The translations under genes were made by a program, and so were the position numbers. Under the pieces are notes generated by a model. That model saw nothing but the letters and a program-made list of their open reading frames with translations, ran no database searches and was not told where the DNA came from. This document shows positions 1 to 8,245 of a stretch of 64,000 nucleotides of DNA, piece after piece. The first letter of the stretch is position 1; every line of letters begins with the position of its first letter. This DNA is from Paenibacillus sp. FSL H8-0048 (GTDB taxonomy: Bacteria > Bacillota > Bacilli > Paenibacillales > Paenibacillaceae): assembly GCF_038002825.1 (NCBI RefSeq), contig NZ_JBBODF010000001.1, positions 2,666,001-2,730,000 on the forward strand. The letters run 5' to 3'.

Positions 1-456
1 GTAGGCTTGATGGGTGCTATTGCAGATAGCGTGATGCAGGCGGGAGGCCGTGTAATTGGGGTGCTGCCGCATTTTCTGAAGCAAAGGGAAATCGAACACA
101 CCCGTCTGACAGAGCTGATTATGGTGGACTCTATGCACGAACGGAAGCTTAAGATGTCGGAGCTGGCGGACGGATTCATTGCTATGCCGGGCGGCCCGGG
201 CACAATGGAGGAGTATTTCGAGATCTTCACCTGGGCCCAGCTCGGCCTGCATCAGAAGCCCTGCGGGCTGCTGAATGTGAACCATTATTATGATCCGCTG
301 ATTGCCCTGTTCAGTAACATGGCCCGGGAACAATTCATGCAGGAGAAGCATCATTCCATCATGCTGAACGATACAACTCCGGAGGGCATTCTGCGCCAGA
401 TGGCAGACTACACCCCTCCCCCGGTCAAACAATACCTGACAGAAGATCGCATTTGA
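1..456 (+). CDS. LOG family protein (TIGR00730), 5'-truncated by the window edge
   Basis: The reading frame is already open at base 1, so the start codon and the N-terminal Rossmann segment lie upstream of the window. The visible part contains the family signature PGGPGTMEE followed by FTWAQLGLHQKP, which forms the nucleotide/ribose-phosphate pocket of LOG proteins. This family hydrolyses nucleoside 5'-monophosphates such as cytokinin ribotides or AMP to base plus ribose 5-phosphate. It was historically annotated as lysine decarboxylase, but the PGGxGT motif argues for a phosphoribohydrolase. The protein is soluble. About 105 bp separate it from the amidase downstream, so they may or may not be co-transcribed. 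The family call is secure; the physiological substrate is unknown. Confidence 0.9.
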   Translation, partial: VGLMGAIADSVMQAGGRVIGVLPHFLKQREIEHTRLTELIMVDSMHERKLKMSELADGFIAMPGGPGTMEEYFEIFTWAQLGLHQKPCGLLNVNHYYDPLIALFSNMAREQFMQEKHHSIMLNDTTPEGILRQMADYTPPPVKQYLTEDRI

Positions 457-560
457 AAAGTCTCTGCCCTCCTTATAACGCAATATATTATGCGCGAGAC
501 TGCAGCTATAGCCTGAATGCTAAGTAGCCTGCCTGTTCCTGCCAGAAAGAGGTTATACCT

Positions 561-2066
561 ATGTCGTTGTCTGCTTATTCCGGTTATGATGCCCTGGGGC
601 TTGCCGCCCTAGTGAAGGCACGGGAGGTCACTGCGCGTGAGCTTGTGGAAGCTGCCTACGCGCGGATGGATAAGGTGAATCCGCTGCTGAATGCGGTGGT
701 ACGCACCCGCCGGGAGGCCGCGCTGAAGGAGGCTGCGGAGATGACCCTTGATTCCGGAGATACCACCCGTCCGTTCGCCGGCGTTCCCTTCCTGCTGAAG
801 GATATCTCCCAGGCGGTTAGCGGCGAACCGCTGACCTCGGGCGCTCTCTTGATGAAGGACAATGTCGCGAAGCGGGACTCTAACTATGTGGCCCGTATCC
901 GGCGCGGCGGCTTCATTCCGCTGGGCCATACGAATACGCCGGAATTCGGGCTGAAAAACATCACCGAGCCTCTTCTCCACGGCCCGGCCCGCAATCCCTG
1001 GAACCCCGCCTGTTCACCCGGCGGCTCCAGCGGCGGTGCGGCGGCAGCGGTTGCCGCCGGGATCGTCCCGGCCGCCGGAGCCAGTGACGGCGGCGGCTCC
1101 ATCCGCATACCGGCCTCGTTCACCGGCCTGTTCGGGCTGAAGCCGACGCGCGGGCGCACGCCGGTCGGCCCGGGAATCGGCCGCCAGTGGCAGGGCGCGT
1201 CGATTGATTTTGCGCTGACGCGCTCTGTGCGGGACAGCGCCGCGATGCTGGATCTGCTGCAGGTGGTGCAGCCGGAAGCGGCTTTTCAGACGCCGCTGTA
1301 TCCGGGCGTCTACCTGGACGATCTGCTGAAGCCCACGCAGCGGAAGCTGCGGATCGCCTTCACCACCGCTTCGCCGGTGGGAACACCGGTATCCGCTGAG
1401 GCGGTAGAGGCCGTGCGGAAGACGGTCAAGTGGCTGGAGTCCGAGGGCTATGAGGTGGAAGAGAAGCTGAGCCCGGTCAACGGGGTCCGGCTGATGGACA
1501 ACTATTATACGATGAACGCCGGAGAAGTATCCGCCATGTTCCTCTCACTGGAGAGCGCCATGGGCCGTGCAATTAAGGCAGAGGAAGTGGATATTGTCAC
1601 CTGGGTGCTGGCCGAAGCCGGGAAGCAGGTCTCGGCGGCTGAGTTCGTGCACAGCCTGCACGAATGGGATGTAGCCGCTGCGCAGATGGCCGCGCTGATG
1701 GACCGCTTCGATCTGTATATTACCCCGGCCAATGCGGACTCCGCTCCGAAGATTGGTGAGCTGACCCAGACCGCGGCGGAGACAGAGAAGCTGATGCAGG
1801 TCAGCGGGCTGCCGAAGGAAGCGCAGCGGCGGATGATCTACGAGATGTTCGAGCCGAGCCTGACCTACACGCCCTTCACCCAGCTCGCCAATCTGACCGG
1901 CCAGCCTGCCATGAGCATGCCGGTGCACCTTACTGCCGAAGGAATGCCGATCGGCGTACAGGTTATGGCCTCCAAGGGACGCGAGGATCTGCTACTGCAG
2001 CTCGCCGCTTGTCTGGAACAATCCCCGCTGTGGGTGGGGATGAGCGGGAATGCAGGCTTTGCCTGA
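561..2066 (+). CDS. Amidase, amidase-signature family
   Basis: The 501-residue protein is full length for the amidase-signature family. The Ser-cisSer-Lys triad is visible: Lys80 in GVPFLLKD, Ser156 in PGGSSGG and Ser180 in SDGGGSIRIPAS. The glycine/serine-rich stretch around residues 153-184 is the family signature. These enzymes hydrolyse C-N bonds of linear or cyclic amides in the cytoplasm, and no signal peptide is present. No gatB/gatC neighbour exists, so this is not the GatA subunit of the tRNA amidotransferase. Overall it most resembles NylA-like and general amidases, but the substrate cannot be deduced. The ATG follows AGAAAGAGG at a usable distance. A strong terminator follows. Confidence 0.9.
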   Translation: MSLSAYSGYDALGLAALVKAREVTARELVEAAYARMDKVNPLLNAVVRTRREAALKEAAEMTLDSGDTTRPFAGVPFLLKDISQAVSGEPLTSGALLMKDNVAKRDSNYVARIRRGGFIPLGHTNTPEFGLKNITEPLLHGPARNPWNPACSPGGSSGGAAAAVAAGIVPAAGASDGGGSIRIPASFTGLFGLKPTRGRTPVGPGIGRQWQGASIDFALTRSVRDSAAMLDLLQVVQPEAAFQTPLYPGVYLDDLLKPTQRKLRIAFTTASPVGTPVSAEAVEAVRKTVKWLESEGYEVEEKLSPVNGVRLMDNYYTMNAGEVSAMFLSLESAMGRAIKAEEVDIVTWVLAEAGKQVSAAEFVHSLHEWDVAAAQMAALMDRFDLYITPANADSAPKIGELTQTAAETEKLMQVSGLPKEAQRRMIYEMFEPSLTYTPFTQLANLTGQPAMSMPVHLTAEGMPIGVQVMASKGREDLLLQLAACLEQSPLWVGMSGNAGFA

Positions 2067-2095
2067 AGCCTGCTCCGCCTGTCTGAATAGTATGC

Positions 2096-2139
2096 AAAGG
2101 GCCGTCTGCAGTGTGAAGTCACACTGTGGACGGCCCTTA
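2096..2139 (+). terminator. Rho-independent-type stem-loop after the amidase
   Basis: An inverted repeat with arms AAAGGGCCGTC and GACGGCCCTT, extended inward by GCAGTGTGA/TCACACTGT, gives a stem of roughly 18 bp with a very short loop. It lies 30 bp after the amidase stop. The MarR gene ends further on in the opposite direction, so it may act on both strands. There is no long T-run. Confidence 0.7.
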
Positions 2140-2288
2140 TGCTGCGATAGTCCCCGGAGCTTCCAGAGACTCGCACAGGATCAAGAAGGAGGCGAATGCA
2201 TTTAATACGGTAGAACCGGGGCAAAGCAAATATAGCCCTTTTTGCATCATCTGATGTACAAAATACAATAGAATTACTCCGGGCCCCA

Positions 2289-2723
2289 TCAGCTCTCCTC
2301 CAGAAAAGTTGCATTGAACTTCAGCAGCAGCTCCCCGAACAGCTGTCCCTCCTCCTCCGACCAGCCCTTTAGCAGTTGTTCGATCATTTCCTGCCGGACC
2401 TGCCGGTTCTCCTCCAGACTTGCTTGGCCCGTCTCCGTAATCTGCAGCGAATAGGCCCGCCCGTCCACAGGGTCCGGTACCCGGGTGATGAACCCCTTGC
2501 TCTCCAGTGAGGCAGCCTGCCGGCTGACCGTAGAAATATCCAGCTGAAACTCATCGGAGATTGCCTTGATTCCGGCAGTTCCCTCGCGAGCTTCAATATG
2601 ATGCAGCAGCAGATAGGCCGCACGATCCAGATTGCCGATTTTTTTGAACGTGGTAATGGAAGTGAGACGGCGGAACAGAACCGCCATTTCCAGCTCTATT
2701 GTCTCAATTGAATGTTTGTCCAT
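2289..2723 (-). CDS. MarR family transcriptional regulator
   Basis: The 144-residue protein has the size and winged-helix layout of MarR dimers. A dimerisation helix near residues 1-35 is followed by a helix-turn-helix with ISDEFQLDISTVSRQ (about residues 55-70) and a wing with GFITRVPDPVDGRA. MarR proteins are usually ligand- or redox-responsive repressors of themselves and of a neighbouring gene. The ATG is preceded by GAGGGGC. The gene diverges from the CBS-domain gene, and a perfect palindrome overlapping that gene's -10 box (2770-2784) is a candidate operator. No effector pocket or redox cysteine pattern could be assigned. Confidence 0.9.
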   Translation of the reverse strand: MDKHSIETIELEMAVLFRRLTSITTFKKIGNLDRAAYLLLHHIEAREGTAGIKAISDEFQLDISTVSRQAASLESKGFITRVPDPVDGRAYSLQITETGQASLEENRQVRQEMIEQLLKGWSEEEGQLFGELLLKFNATFLEES

Positions 2724-2751
2724 GCCGGGCGCCCCTCTTCTCTTTTATTCA

Positions 2752-2779
2752 TTGACTTTACTCTTTTCGCTTGTATAAT
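2752..2779 (+). promoter_or_regulatory. Sigma-A promoter for the CBS-domain gene
   Basis: TTGACT (2752-2757) and a perfect TATAAT (2774-2779) are separated by 16 bp and point toward the CBS gene at 2842. The -10 box lies inside a palindrome that could be the MarR operator. Confidence 0.75.
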
Positions 2780-2784
2780 ACAAG
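2770..2784. promoter_or_regulatory. Candidate MarR operator (perfect 15-bp palindrome)
   Basis: CTTGTATAATACAAG is a perfect inverted repeat with one central base. It overlaps the -10 box of the CBS-gene promoter between two divergent genes, one of which encodes a MarR protein. Size and symmetry fit MarR-type operators. Binding is inferred. Confidence 0.55.
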
Positions 2785-2841
2785 TATATACTTTCATGAT
2801 ACAACTTATTTCTGCAAAAGCTAATTTCAGGGGGAACCGTT

Positions 2842-3297
2842 ATGAAAGCCCATGAATTCATGGTCCGTCAGGTGTATAAGGTTAAGCAGGAAGACACCGT
2901 AAGGACTTTTATTGAGAAATGTATTGCCCACCGGATCAGCGGCATGCCAGTTGTCAATGACCGCAACGAGATTGTCGCCTACCTCAGCGACGGGGATATC
3001 ATGCGCTATATCGGCAGGCATGAGGATCTGATCGTGGATTCTTTTTTCCAGATTAATGTGTTCGTCGGGGATAATGATCTGTTCGAGGAACGGGCGCAGA
3101 AGCTGCTGGGTCTGAACGTAATGGCTATCGCCAAGAAGAAGGTCATCACGGTGCACGCCGAAGAAGACATTGAAGCCATCGCTACCATCCTCGGCAAAAA
3201 GCAGATCAAAAAGGTTCCCGTCCAGCGGAACCATGTGCTGGTCGGCATCATCAGCCGCGGCGATGTGATCCGCCATTCCTTCAAGGCACTGCTCTAG
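2842..3297 (+). CDS. CBS domain pair protein
   Basis: The 151-residue protein consists of two CBS motifs (about residues 8-65 and 90-148), each ending in a GD-containing turn such as YLSDGDIMRY and IISRGDVIRH. Paired CBS domains form a Bateman module that binds adenine nucleotides or related ligands and senses energy state. No fused catalytic, transport or DNA-binding domain is present, so it probably acts by contacting a partner. The ATG is preceded by CAGGGGGAA. A clear sigma-A promoter lies upstream, shared with a possible MarR operator. The actual partner is unknown. Confidence 0.88.
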   Translation: MKAHEFMVRQVYKVKQEDTVRTFIEKCIAHRISGMPVVNDRNEIVAYLSDGDIMRYIGRHEDLIVDSFFQINVFVGDNDLFEERAQKLLGLNVMAIAKKKVITVHAEEDIEAIATILGKKQIKKVPVQRNHVLVGIISRGDVIRHSFKALL

Positions 3298-3475
3298 CCC
3301 ACGCCCAGTCTCCCTGAGCAGCGCCCGCTTCTACACGCATGCGCGCTCCGGCAATCCGCACTATGCCTCCCCCGGTTAGGCTCCTCTTGTATTCTCTCCT
3401 TGTGATAGTTGCGGCCCCCTGATTTTTATGTCATTGTAAAAACAGGTCTAGTACATCATAAGGAGAGAATCGTCC

Positions 3476-4681
3476 GTGCTGCTCATTCACGAAATCATCG
3501 CCAATCCCAAAGCCAGGGAAATCTACCTCACCGTAAGAACACACGGTACCGTCTCCAAGCAGACCCTGCTGGAAGAAAGCGGACTGACGATAAGCACCTT
3601 AACGCGTATACTGGACGAACTGCTGTCCCGGGAGCTTCTGGTTGAAGTCGGCTTCGGCGAATCCACCGGAGGACGCCGCCCTACCCTCTATGAGACGAAT
3701 CCGTCTTACGCTTATCTGCTGGGACTGGAGATCTCCCGTACGCATGCCAAGCTTGTGCTTACGGACTTTCATCTGCGGCTGCTGGGCGAATATACCTGGA
3801 GCATGGACGCGGGGCTTACCCCCGGGCTGCTGATGGAGTCGCTTCACAGACAAGCCTTGCAGATGCTTGACGCAGCCTCCGTCCAGCTCAGCCGGGTCGC
3901 CGGACTTGGCATTGGCGCAGTCGGTCCGCTGGACCGTACAGCCGGAGTCATCCTGAATCCGGCCCGCTTCCCTGCAGAGGGTTGGTCGCAGGTACATATC
4001 AAGGAGCAGCTGGAGCAGCGCCTGGGGGTGCCTGTCTATCTGGATAATGGAGCCAATACGGCTCTGCTTGGCGAATACTGGGCCAGCAGCAACCGGATGC
4101 AGCAGCATCTCCTCTATCTCCATGCCGGAATCGGCTTGCGCTCCGCCATTATGAACGATGGACGGCTGCTCTACGGCATCATTGATACCGAGGGAGCGGT
4201 CGGACAGATGATCATCGAGGGCTCGGGGCGGCCGCCGCAGATTCGGGGAGGCAATGCCGGGGCGTGGGAGAGCTATGTCTCGGTCCACACCCTGGAAGAA
4301 CAAGCCCGTGAGGCATGGAGGCAGGGCAGCAGCGGCAGGCTCCGCAGCTTGGCCGGGCATGCCGGAGAACTGGAATTCGCCCACTTGATCGAAGCGCTTA
4401 AGGAGCGCGACCCTGTTGTGGTGGGGTTGTTCAACGAAATGGCGGTGTACTGCGGCATCGGGCTGGCGAACCTGATCAATATTTTGCATCCCGAGGAGGT
4501 TATTCTCGGCGGGCCGCTGTTCCTTGCAGCAGATGATTTCTACCAAACGGCCACACGGACCGCCCTTGAGCGAACCTATTACCGGGAGCAGTATAACGTC
4601 CGCTTCACCCGGAGCAGACTGGGTGAGCGTTCTGTAGCCACCGGTGCGTGTGCTGTGGTCCTTCACCAATTGACGAATTAA
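3476..4681 (+). CDS. ROK family transcriptional regulator / sugar-kinase homologue
   Basis: The 401-residue protein has an N-terminal winged helix (about residues 10-65, GTVSKQTLLEESGLTIS) followed by a ROK ATPase-fold domain (GIGAVGPLDR, LDNGANTALLGEYW). This is the NagC/XylR/Mlc layout of sugar-responsive repressors. The ROK zinc motif CxCGxxGCxE is absent: the matching segment reads GRPPQIRGGNAGAWESY, with all cysteines lost, so inducer binding or activity must differ from zinc-dependent members. The GTG start is chosen because AAGGAGAG lies 8 nt upstream. The aldo/keto reductase starts 46 bp downstream and is the likeliest co-transcribed target. The inducer sugar is unknown. Confidence 0.88.
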   Translation: MLLIHEIIANPKAREIYLTVRTHGTVSKQTLLEESGLTISTLTRILDELLSRELLVEVGFGESTGGRRPTLYETNPSYAYLLGLEISRTHAKLVLTDFHLRLLGEYTWSMDAGLTPGLLMESLHRQALQMLDAASVQLSRVAGLGIGAVGPLDRTAGVILNPARFPAEGWSQVHIKEQLEQRLGVPVYLDNGANTALLGEYWASSNRMQQHLLYLHAGIGLRSAIMNDGRLLYGIIDTEGAVGQMIIEGSGRPPQIRGGNAGAWESYVSVHTLEEQAREAWRQGSSGRLRSLAGHAGELEFAHLIEALKERDPVVVGLFNEMAVYCGIGLANLINILHPEEVILGGPLFLAADDFYQTATRTALERTYYREQYNVRFTRSRLGERSVATGACAVVLHQLTN

Positions 4682-4727
4682 AGCACTGGAAGGAAACCCC
4701 TTACCTTGAAGGAGGAATTGAGAGAAT

Positions 4728-5702
4728 ATGAAATATAGAAGACTGGGCAATACCGGGCTGAAAGTCAGCGAAATCGGACTTGGCAGCTGGCTTACGTATG
4801 GAACAGCGGCAGAACAGCAGGCGGCGGATGCGTGCGTCGCGAGCGCTTTTGAATGCGGTATCAATTTTTTCGATACGGCCAATGCCTATAACCGGGGCGA
4901 AGGCGAGAAGGCCATCGGGGCCGCACTCCGCCCTTATAAGCGTTCCGATTATGTCCTCAGCACCAAGGTATATTTCCCGATGGGCGACGGCGTCAATGAC
5001 CGCGGGCTCTCGCGTAAGCATATTATGGAGCAATGCGAAGCCAGCCTGCGGCGCCTTGGCACGGATTATATCGATGTGTATTTCTGCCACCGCTTCGATC
5101 AGGACACTACTGTGGAGGAGACGCTCCGCGCCCTTGATGATCTTACCGCCCAAGGCAAAATCCTCTACTCCGCCGTCAGCGAATGGAGCGCGGCCCAGAT
5201 CTCGCAGGCGGCTGGCATCAGCCGCAGACTGAACCTGCGGCCGCTCGCCGCCAATCAGCCGATCTATAACATGTTCGAGCGGTATATCGAGAACGAGGTA
5301 CTTGAAGTATCCGCCCATGAAGGCCTGGGACAGGTGGTCTTCTCCCCGCTGGCCCAGGGCATTCTGACCGGCAAATACAAGGCCGGTCAGCTCCCGCCGG
5401 CCGGTACGCGCGGCGCGGATGATTCCGTGAACGGCGTCATCCGCAGCTACCTGCGGGATGATGTGCTGGAGGTGGTCGGCAAGCTGGATAAGCTTGCCGC
5501 AGAGCAGGGCCTGAAGCTGTCACAACTGGCCCTGGCCTGGGTGCTGCGCCAGCCCGGCGTAAGCTCGGCGCTGATCGGTGCCAGCAGACCGGAGCAGGTG
5601 CTTGAGAATACGCAGGCTGTGGACGCGGTGCTTCAGCCGGATACGCTGAAGGCAATCGATGACATTCTTAGCGAGGTCGCCGGCTTCGCACCGGCTAGAT
5701 AG
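4728..5702 (+). CDS. Aldo/keto reductase (Kv-beta/YghZ-like subgroup)
   Basis: The 324-residue protein carries the aldo/keto reductase tetrad Asp49-Tyr54-Lys80-His121 in FFDTANAYN, STKVYFP and FCHRFD. The C-terminal NADPH site is visible in SSALIGASRPEQV. The sequence layout, including MRR-like LGNTGLKVSEIGLGSW, matches the subgroup that contains potassium-channel beta subunits and YghZ, which reduces aldehydes and ketones such as methylglyoxal with NADPH. An AGGAGG box lies upstream of the ATG. It probably forms an operon with the ROK gene. A 16-bp tandem array starts about 20 bp after the stop codon. Confidence 0.9.
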   Translation: MKYRRLGNTGLKVSEIGLGSWLTYGTAAEQQAADACVASAFECGINFFDTANAYNRGEGEKAIGAALRPYKRSDYVLSTKVYFPMGDGVNDRGLSRKHIMEQCEASLRRLGTDYIDVYFCHRFDQDTTVEETLRALDDLTAQGKILYSAVSEWSAAQISQAAGISRRLNLRPLAANQPIYNMFERYIENEVLEVSAHEGLGQVVFSPLAQGILTGKYKAGQLPPAGTRGADDSVNGVIRSYLRDDVLEVVGKLDKLAAEQGLKLSQLALAWVLRQPGVSSALIGASRPEQVLENTQAVDAVLQPDTLKAIDDILSEVAGFAPAR

Positions 5703-5723
5703 GGACGGGGTGCGGGTAGGGAT

Positions 5724-6027
5724 GGGGCGTGGTAGGACTGGGGCGTGGTTGGACCGGGGCGCGGTAGGACCGGGGCGTGGTTGGACCGGGGCGTGGTTGG
5801 ACCGGGGCGTGGTTGGACCGGGGCGTGGTTGGACCGGGGCGTGGTTGGACCGGGGCGTGGTTGGACCGGGGCGTGGTTGGACCGGGGCGTGGTTGGACCG
5901 GGGCGTGGTTGGACCGGGGCGTGGTTGGACCAGGGCGTGGTTGGACCGGGGCGTGGTTGGACCGGGGCGTGGTTGGACCAGGGCGTGGTTGGACCGGGGC
6001 GTGGTTGGACCGGGGCGTGGAAGAGAC
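5724..6027. repeat. Tandem array, 19 copies of a 16-bp unit
   Basis: The unit GGGGCGTGGTTGGACC repeats with an exact 16-bp step from 5724; nineteen units can be counted. Early units differ slightly (TAGGACT, GCGGTAGG), two units begin AGGGCGT, and the last decays into GGAAGAGAC. Units in the middle are identical. The array sits between the aldo/keto reductase stop and the 51-bp hairpin array. Because the unit lacks stop codons and 16 is not a multiple of three, several frames stay open across it, but no ribosome site or coding signature supports translation. Confidence 0.95.
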
Positions 6028-6064
6028 GGGTGTGGGCGAGGTGGAGTGTAAACGGCTTTGCGGC

Positions 6065-6785
6065 CAGCGCATTGTAATCGGTTTTTCGATTACATTGTGT
6101 CCGCACAGCACCCTCCGGCGCATTGTAATCGGTTTTTCGATTACATTGGGTCCGCACAGCACCCTCCGGCGCAATGTAATCGGTTTTTCGATTATATTGG
6201 GTCCGCACAGCATCATCTGGCGCATTGTAATCGGTTTTTCGATTACATTGGGTCCGCACAGCATCATCTGGCGCAATGTAATCGGTTTTTCGATTACATT
6301 GGGTCCGCACAGCATCATCTGGCGCAATGTAATCGGTTTTTCGATTACATTTGGACCGCACAGCACCCTCCAGCGCATTGTAATCGGTTTTTCGATTACA
6401 TTGGGACCGCACAGCACCCTCCAGCGCATTGTAATCGATTTTTCGATTACATTGGGACCGCACAGCACCCTCCAGCGCATTGTAATCGGTTTTTCGATTA
6501 CATTGGGTCCGCACAGCATCATCTGGCGCAATGTAATCGGTTTTTCGATTACATTTGGACCGCACAGCACCCTCCAGCGCATTGTAATCGATTTTTCGAT
6601 TACATTTGGACCACACAGCACCCTCCGGCGCATTGTAATCGGTTTTTCGATTACATTTGGACCGCACAGCACCCTCCGGCGCATTGTAATCGGTTTTTCG
6701 ATTACATTGGGTCCGCACAGCATCATCTGGCACATTATAATCGGTTTTTCGCATACATTCGGCCATGCAAAGGAAGCCCCCTCCA
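6065..6785. repeat. Tandem array, 14 copies of a 51-bp hairpin-bearing unit
   Basis: TGTAATCG starts at 6073 and recurs every 51 bp up to 6685 (13 copies), with a degenerate fourteenth at 6736. Each unit contains arms TGTAATCG and CGATTACA around a 6-nt T-rich loop, followed by a linker of about 29 bp ending GCGCAT or GCGCAA. Linkers fall into types: CACCCTCCGGCG, CACCCTCCAGCG and CATCATCTGGCG, preceded by TTGGGTCC, TTGGGACC or TTTGGACC. The types are interspersed, which suggests block duplication. Copies 8 and 11 share a G-to-A change in the loop that extends the stem. Function unknown. Confidence 0.95.
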
Positions 6786-6807
6786 TCCAGGAAGGGGCTT
6801 CTTGCAT
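6763..6807 (-). terminator. Stem-loop at the 3' end of the XRE regulator
   Basis: Arms GCAAGAAGCCCC and GGGGCTTCCTTTGC surround a short loop, immediately past the XRE gene stop at 6823 and beside the last 51-bp unit. No clean T-run follows on the minus strand, so efficiency is uncertain. Confidence 0.55.
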
Positions 6808-6822
6808 ACGAACTACGGCATT

Positions 6823-8223
6823 CTACAACCGGTCCTGTGTCTTAACTGTCTGCTGAGCATGAGCAACCTGCACCCTATTAATTAGTTGCTTATACCGCTC
6901 CTGATCCTCTGCTGAAGCATACGTCCGGAATTGCTCGAATAATCTTACGCAGCGGATCACACAGTCTATGCTGCCAAGTGCGGCGGAAGCCTCAAGGCTC
7001 CAGAAGATGTATCGTATCCCCTGCTCTGTCTTCTCTGCCTTGAGAGAGTACACCGCCAGCTCATAGAGCAGTACCGGATATTGATCCGGCGTCTCTCTGC
7101 CCGGAGTTCCCTCAGCTTGCCCGAAGGCCGCTCCCTCCGGCGTAAGCCGCGGCTGGAAACGGCTGATAAGCTCATCTACCTCCCAGCCATACCGGTTAGC
7201 TGTCTGAACTGTCTTAAGCAGCCCGTCCAGCAGTCCGAGCGCGGGGGTGCCGATATATTTCACAACCTCAGGAAGAACCTCAAGTTCACCGCACATCATA
7301 CGGTAAAGACATGCATAGACTGTACCAAGCCTGCTGAACTGGTCTCTGATCTGCTCAACCTCTGCCGATTCTTCGACAATCCAGCTCATTTCAGAGTAGA
7401 GGCCGACATATTCCAGTGCCCGCTCATATTCACCCGATTCCTCGCATACCTTGGATTGCAGCCAGTAAGCATACAGTATATAGAAGCAAAGAGGTTGGGG
7501 CGCTTCCCTTAGCTCCTTCTTCTTTCTGGTTTTGTAAAATCTGATTTCATACTGGATAGATGTCTTATGGCGCAGCTCCTCTGCCAATAGTCTGGCCTTC
7601 TCCCAGTGCTGTAGAGCAATATAAATATCCGCGAGCTGCCGAAGCGCTTCCAACTGGTCTATTTCCTCCAGACGCTCTACGAAATATTCAAACCGGGTCG
7701 CCGCGCGGAAGTCCGCCTCCGGGCTCTGACCGGTCCGGATCGTGAACAGCCGGTACTGGCACAGGGCCAGCCGCTCCGAATGCTGATATTTCTCACTGTC
7801 GGCTACCCCTTCATACAGCAGAGCCGCTGCCTGAAGCTTGCCTTGCCCGTAGAATTCCTCCGCCGTATCGAACAGGAGCGGGGCATATGTAATAGTGTCC
7901 ATGATGATTTGAACCACCTGCCGGATACACTCCAGCTTGTCCAGCTCTGCACAGCGGTGCAGGAAGGGTCCCAGCCGCCGCCAGTCGGGTGCGGAATGCA
8001 CCACACATTCATCTATATATAACTCATAAAATGCTCCTTCAGGAAGCCCCATTCCGGCGGTAATCCGGTCCAGCTGCTGCATGGCAATAGGACGGTTACC
8101 ATTGATAATGCTGCTGAGCGTACCCGAATTGACACCGGAGATTCCTGCGAACTGATTGATTGTCTGGCCTTCTTTTCTAAGAAAAGCAGCCAATTCTGTT
8201 TGAATTGTAGTGTGCTGTTGCAA
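6823..8223 (-). CDS. XRE family regulator with long helical (TPR-like) C-terminal region
   Basis: The N-terminal 65 residues form an XRE helix-turn-helix (INQFAGISGVNSGTLSSIINGNRP). The remaining 400 residues are helical, rich in Leu/Ala/Glu and resemble TPR-like repeats. The architecture recalls Rgg/RNPP peptide-sensing regulators, but no specific family could be named. A TTG start at 8223 is preferred because GAGGGGCGG lies 6 nt upstream; an upstream in-frame TTG at 8241 has no such site. The gene has its own promoter with direct repeats and a palindrome nearby, consistent with autoregulation. Neighbours are the hairpin array downstream and the YhgE gene upstream on the same strand. Confidence 0.8.
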   Translation of the reverse strand: MQQHTTIQTELAAFLRKEGQTINQFAGISGVNSGTLSSIINGNRPIAMQQLDRITAGMGLPEGAFYELYIDECVVHSAPDWRRLGPFLHRCAELDKLECIRQVVQIIMDTITYAPLLFDTAEEFYGQGKLQAAALLYEGVADSEKYQHSERLALCQYRLFTIRTGQSPEADFRAATRFEYFVERLEEIDQLEALRQLADIYIALQHWEKARLLAEELRHKTSIQYEIRFYKTRKKKELREAPQPLCFYILYAYWLQSKVCEESGEYERALEYVGLYSEMSWIVEESAEVEQIRDQFSRLGTVYACLYRMMCGELEVLPEVVKYIGTPALGLLDGLLKTVQTANRYGWEVDELISRFQPRLTPEGAAFGQAEGTPGRETPDQYPVLLYELAVYSLKAEKTEQGIRYIFWSLEASAALGSIDCVIRCVRLFEQFRTYASAEDQERYKQLINRVQVAHAQQTVKTQDRL

Positions 8224-8245
8224 ACCAATACCGCCCCTCAAGAAC

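Noticed and set aside
3599-4882. 427-codon minus-strand ORF
   Set aside because: It is the antisense shadow of the ROK regulator, whose domains and ribosome site are clear on the plus strand.
6065-6785. CRISPR array
   Set aside because: The constant part is the hairpin, but the linkers are a few repeated types rather than unique spacers, and no cas gene is present in the window.
5633-6807. Long minus-strand ORFs of 370-377 codons through both repeat arrays, with 17-residue protein repeats
   Set aside because: The 51-bp unit is 17 codons and the 16-bp unit has no stop, so several frames on both strands remain open automatically. The ORFs run into the reductase gene and show no independent coding signal, although one ATG has a GGAGGGGG upstream that is part of the terminator stem.
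5777-6885. Plus-strand ORFs of 275-359 codons across the same arrays
   Set aside because: Same artefact of stop-free tandem repeats; different frames give equally long products and none has a convincing start.
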